A DNA stretch of 64,000 nucleotides from an uncultured Desulfovibrio sp. (GTDB taxonomy: Bacteria; Desulfobacterota; Desulfovibrionia; Desulfovibrionales; Desulfovibrionaceae): positions 1-64,000 of the forward strand of contig CAKTDV010000011.1 in assembly GCA_934546745.1 (NCBI GenBank), written 5' to 3'. Under the pieces are notes generated by a model. It was not told where the DNA came from. It worked only from the letters and a program-made list of their open reading frames with translations, and made no database searches. Below, one piece after another: positions 63,401-64,000 of this stretch (position 1 is the first letter of the stretch; every line of letters starts with the position of its first letter). Position numbers and translations under genes: made by a program.

Positions 63401-63727
63401 CCGCAACGGCTGATCAACAACAACTACCCGCGCTCGGCCCGCATCCGCTATGCGCGGGCCCAGTGCGCGGACGCGACCCTGACGCTGCGCTTCCCCGGCT
63501 TTGAGGCCCGCCACACCTATCCCGACTTCATCGCCTTTCTGCGCGATTTCCAGTACGGCGAACGCACCTTCACGCCCGAAGACTTCCCCGACGCGGCGCG
63601 GCAGCTTGCCGCCATCGCGGCCACGCGCCTCACCGTGCGCCTGCTGCCGGACAATTCCGCCGCCATTCTTGAAGCCAGGGACAACGAACCCTCCACCCTG
63701 CCGGAAAGGATCGTCTACACATGGTAA
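60434..63727 (+). CDS. tssM: T6SS membrane complex protein TssM (IcmF-like), P-loop degenerate
   Basis: About 1097 aa. Two N-terminal membrane helices (about residues 9-31 and 34-57) and a third near 372-396 (WMLGAWLLLTLFACG) set the IcmF/TssM topology, followed by a large periplasmic part. Where family members carry the Walker A GxxGxGKTTLL, this protein reads LDGGPSLLQGAGKT, so the Lys that binds phosphate is not at the expected position. The protein is thus likely non-ATPase. The start at 60434 has AAGGACGG; ATGs at 60398 and 60413 are possible. It overlaps the next gene by 7 nt. Confidence 0.88.
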   Translation: MRILGKLLKALLCAALLALALGLLTALAWWMHWPLATGAVVLLGLLALAALIVAVRAGVRWSNKKLFIRRVLDEQRSTTVSAPALGGMADAWRQGMRLMAASPARFHQTLRFSQPWFLTLTLDGGPSLLQGAGKTVPAGEDAPLRWHFLRSSVALECAAPEGDTEDWRTLLELAAEQRGACPFQGLILIVSARALRETGEDLLPARGMALANTVQQFLLSRRRSCPVFVLVRDLEALPGMETLARPLPPSLLENAPGLLLDDPETDLPHVAERAAAQLERGLQEQAVDGAPPQGDALRALCELRELGPRLTRLLSPLCTPVAHQAFSPLRGVHFCFGAPLPDKGGQPPFVQPYFSDFLPLRGYSRPLGGGLPFFASTRLWMLGAWLLLTLFACGLLTANTVYQRNVLRLPPPRTENISHDERLQKLYAEMLYALQLEKARRNWLLPTLGLNMLERAEQQSKLRFVEQTYATVMAPLRGRLLHQLSQPPTARNERRARDSALLISWLCDVVSDKLRTGSVEEKTRIQTSPLLADYEDWNMLSAQLYLFALDWMPAGEMQDALAAGIRSLLDRAVSREEASLLRDVEQGVNEGMPAARVCLSHFWTDAPTGGDRERCVPPAYTARGYAVMEDALGDILTASGNTPGMRQNIEAYRHDYLRRYERAWRDFASAFGQGWSGLQQSEIFAALGAEGNAAALPHLRLLQRMGDELLPLARQARATGSSLAPWVQDALLLRILCDMALADPQSGKTPAWRGVLSISLESPELLASLRDVTRDMGHLRQSLEAAMALRRALGHCTELLRVMGSQSRSLALAREHFANPRDTPEESPYTGAMEAMKDVLPPLAAPHGAGRLLLAGMLDCLRQGITVQAAAAVQHAWENEVLSSPAALYEGRNLDALYGRDGAVTRFLAQTIAPLLRRQNAAPAAAFWEGTPFPFTADFLASISRAEAVAAAPPRETYDVLLRSQPTILNAEATQRPDSTEFSLLCGDAPQRLINNNYPRSARIRYARAQCADATLTLRFPGFEARHTYPDFIAFLRDFQYGERTFTPEDFPDAARQLAAIAATRLTVRLLPDNSAAILEARDNEPSTLPERIVYTW

Positions 63728-64000
63728 CGCCCGCCAACGCCACCCGCCTGCTTTGCCGCGCCATGTTCGGCATCTGGCTGCTTGCCGTCTGCGGCATGGC
63801 CCTCGCCGCCTTCGGGGGAGGCGCCTCCACAGGCAACCTGCTGGCGCTCATGTTCACGCAGCCCGTCCCCCGCGCGCCGCTGACGCCGCCCCCGGCGCCC
63901 CCCCGTCCCCAGCCGCCCGCACAGGCGGAACCGGCCCCGGCGCCTTCAGCGCCTGTGGCCACCGCCGCCGCGCCCGCGCCACCCGCCGCCCCTGTCCCGC
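63721..64000 (+). CDS. Partial Pro-rich membrane protein, cut by window end
   Basis: Only the first about 93 codons are visible and no stop is reached. One N-terminal hydrophobic segment (about residues 14-36) is followed by a long Pro/Ala-rich stretch, as in proteins that span the periplasm or carry a C-terminal peptidoglycan-binding or TagL-like domain. The ATG overlaps the tssM stop. Function cannot be stated from this fragment. Confidence 0.6.
   Translation, partial: MVTPANATRLLCRAMFGIWLLAVCGMALAAFGGGASTGNLLALMFTQPVPRAPLTPPPAPPRPQPPAQAEPAPAPSAPVATAAAPAPPAAPVP

Overview
The window is most likely part of a Desulfovibrionaceae (Desulfovibrio/Bilophila-like) chromosome. The evidence is the high-GC backbone, the gene run rpsU-yqeY-mutS2-dnaG-rpoD, an oxygen-independent ribonucleotide reductase, a MucR-type regulator and a Desulfovibrio-style S21 protein. 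The assignment rests on recognised protein families only; no database search was possible.

Layout. (1) 1-4.9 kb is an AT-rich mobile island. It holds a primase-polymerase/ATPase replication protein with an attenuator-like leader, a DUF6573 plasmid-type protein whose Shine-Dalgarno lies in a perfect hairpin, and an operon of four small proteins, three of them Gly/Ala-rich membrane proteins. (2) 5.1 kb is a tRNA-Pro(GGG) gene on the minus strand with about 240 bp of 3' flank. The same segment recurs in the opposite orientation at 44.2 kb, so the 39 kb between lies inside a roughly 320-bp inverted repeat. (3) 5.2-44.1 kb is housekeeping backbone: an E. coli-type YcaO coupled to a methyltransferase, prmA, carB-carA (reversed order), argG, argH, an EF-G paralogue, rsmA, the rpsU-yqeY-mutS2-dnaG-rpoD block, a secreted nuclease-like protein, queC, a split anaerobic ribonucleotide reductase (nrdD without its glycyl-radical tail, a 56-aa ORF carrying that tail, then nrdG), a Sel1 protein, an M16 protease and a complete livKHMGF branched-chain amino-acid transporter. 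(4) 44.5-64 kb is accessory: a 5'-truncated flagellin remnant, a MucR-type regulator and a type VI secretion cluster. The cluster reads vgrG, a hypothetical gene, tssF, tssG, DUF2169-pentapeptide, pentapeptide, DUF3540, PAAR-like, tssJ, tssK, tssL, tssM and a partial Pro-rich membrane protein cut by the window end. tssA, B, C, D, E and H are not in view and may lie to the right.

How the parts work together. The backbone supplies arginine and pyrimidine precursors (carAB, argGH), translation and ribosome maturation (EF-G paralogue, rsmA, prmA, ycaO, rpsU), replication and transcription initiation (dnaG, rpoD), anaerobic dNTP supply and amino-acid import. The T6SS part encodes the baseplate (TssF, G, K), membrane complex (TssJ, L, M) and spike (VgrG, PAAR-like) with probable loading factors (DUF2169, DUF3540, pentapeptide proteins). 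The most unusual points are the inverted tRNA-Pro repeat, the split glycyl-radical enzyme with an 82-bp triplication over its start, the VgrG with a large hydrophobic/coiled-coil insert, and the TssM lacking a recognisable P-loop.
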